DNA of 16,064 bases from an uncultured Bacteroidales bacterium (lineage in GTDB: Bacteria; Bacteroidota; Bacteroidia; Bacteroidales; UBA932), in NCBI GenBank assembly GCA_937899055.1, contig CALBPX010000122.1, forward strand, positions 1-16,064, written 5' to 3'. Position numbers and translations under genes: made by a program. Under the pieces are notes generated by a model. It was not told the DNA's origin and did no database searches. It saw only the letters and a list, made by a program, of their open reading frames with translations. Below are positions 15,275-16,064 of the stretch, piece after piece. Position 1 is the first letter of the stretch. Each line of letters begins with the position of its first letter.

Positions 15275-16064
15275 CTACTTGAGTTCTGCGCCCAAATCCT
15301 TCTTGAACTGGGCAAATTCGGGGTTGGTTTCTGTCAGGAAGCGGTCTTTGTCCTGGGGCATGTACATCTTCCTTATGATGTCTTCGCGGCTTTTTGTCTT
15401 GACGGCCAGATTAACGCTTTCATTCTCAAGCGATTTTCTCAGGAATGCCACCATCTGGGCTCCGGCTTTTTGCTCGATATAGTCTTTCTGGCTGATGTTG
15501 CCTACGAAGAAATCTATGGTTATGGAGTCTTCTTCCAGAACCGGCCGGGCTTCTTTGAGGGCGGCAATGAACCTTTTGAGGGCGGGGGTTTTCTGCTCAA
15601 AGTAGGTGGCCATCTTGTTCCAGGCTATTGCTACATCTTGCTGTGTTATAGGCTTTACGGTGGATGGGCCCATGAAGTCCAGAGGCTTCTGCGGTTGGGC
15701 CTTGTTTGCCTCTTGCTCGTTTATCAGGCCGCTGATGCTCAGGGCTGATGCAAATGCTGGTTTTTGTGGCTCAGCGATGGTGGGTTGTTCCGTTGTCTCT
15801 TCCTCGCTAATGCGCGGCACGGCAAAACCTGCTGCCTTCTCAGGTTGAGGCTGCGTCTGCGTCTGTGGCTCGGCAGCGGTTTGTGCTGTTTGCGCTGAGC
15901 TCGGGCCTTCCGGCTGGGTCTCTGCGGGTTTCTGTGTTGTCTCCTCCTCGCTAATGCGCGGCACGGCAAAACCTGCTGCCTTCTCTTGTGGCTGAGGCTG
16001 AGGCTGCGCCTGTGGCTCGGCAGCGGTTTGTGCTGTTTGCGCTGAGCTCGGGCCTTCCGGCTGG
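15275..16064 (-). CDS. dnaX: DNA polymerase III subunit tau/gamma (DnaX), C-terminal part; 5' end outside window
   Basis: The frame is open to the right edge, so only the last 262 residues are visible and no start codon can be assigned. The first half is a low-complexity linker rich in Pro, Gln, Glu, Ala and Thr, with a 48-49-residue tandem repeat containing FAVPRISEEETT. The second half (the last roughly 125 residues, from ITQQDVAIAWNKM to FAQFKKDLGAELK) is a compact helical domain. It resembles the C-terminal tau domain of this phylum, with its conserved tail of aromatic-Leu-x-x-x-Asn-Pro followed by a charged helix. Tau binds the polymerase alpha subunit and the helicase and organises the clamp loader. 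The ATPase domain that would prove the call lies off the window. A different protein with a proline-rich linker is a less likely alternative. Confidence 0.72.
   Translation of the reverse strand, partial: QPEGPSSAQTAQTAAEPQAQPQPQPQEKAAGFAVPRISEEETTQKPAETQPEGPSSAQTAQTAAEPQTQTQPQPEKAAGFAVPRISEEETTEQPTIAEPQKPAFASALSISGLINEQEANKAQPQKPLDFMGPSTVKPITQQDVAIAWNKMATYFEQKTPALKRFIAALKEARPVLEEDSITIDFFVGNISQKDYIEQKAGAQMVAFLRKSLENESVNLAVKTKSREDIIRKMYMPQDKDRFLTETNPEFAQFKKDLGAELK
15801..16064 (-). repeat. Tandem repeat in the dnaX linker, unit 144-147 bp
   Basis: Two adjoining copies start at 15801 and 15945, and the second runs off the window. The first 41 bases of each unit are identical, as are the 54 bases at 15864-15917 and 16011-16064. 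The differences sit in a Pro/Gln-rich middle part, where one copy has an extra codon. A decayed partial unit may begin at about 15782. All spacings are multiples of three, so the frame is kept. Near-identity at the DNA level suggests recent duplication. The total copy number is unknown. Confidence 0.85.

Noticed and set aside
1..16064. Search for an undescribed defence, mobile or RNA-based system
   Set aside because: The window is filled by housekeeping genes with short gaps; I saw no transposase, integrase, CRISPR-like spacing, tRNA or rRNA, and the only long gap (14320-14519) is explained by a terminator and promoter.

Overview
The window holds a nearly complete division and cell wall (dcw) cluster from a bacterium of the phylum Bacteroidota, probably order Bacteroidales. 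Every gene lies on the minus strand, so the operon reads from high to low coordinates. The assignment rests on several features. The gene order is mraZ-rsmH-ftsL-ftsI-murE-mraY-murD-ftsW-murG/murC-ftsQ-ftsA-ftsZ. MraY is long and carries an insertion, FtsI ends in a PASTA domain, and FtsL and FtsQ are divergent. Most start codons lack a Shine-Dalgarno sequence, and a TAnnTTTG-type -7 element precedes mraZ. The genus cannot be read from the sequence.

Right end (15275-16064): the C-terminal part of a probable dnaX (DNA polymerase III tau), entering from outside the window through a 48-49-codon tandem repeat. It is followed 2 nt later by lptB, the LPS-transport ATPase. A GC-rich hairpin with a T-tract (about 14421-14453) ends this upstream unit.

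Boundary (14320-14420): a compact control region for the dcw operon. It has three decamer-spaced GTGGG/GTGGA boxes plus a fourth degenerate one, which I read as MraZ operators, and then an exact TAATTTTG -7 element about 35 nt before the mraZ start.

Operon (1-14319): MraZ (regulator) and RsmH (16S rRNA methyltransferase) come first. FtsL and FtsI follow, then the precursor enzymes MurE, MraY and MurD. FtsW comes next, then one long reading frame encoding MurG and MurC as a single polypeptide, then FtsQ and FtsA. The first 30 codons of FtsZ run off the left edge. Together these genes make lipid II (MurC, MurD, MurE, MraY, MurG), polymerise and cross-link it at the septum (FtsW, FtsI), and build the divisome (FtsL, FtsQ, FtsA, FtsZ). 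murF, murB and ddl are absent from this stretch and must lie elsewhere.

The most notable observations are the MurG-MurC fusion, the phased MraZ-box array, a duplicated leader in front of murD and ftsW, and the repeat-expanded tau linker. I see no mobile element, CRISPR array, RNA gene or defence system.
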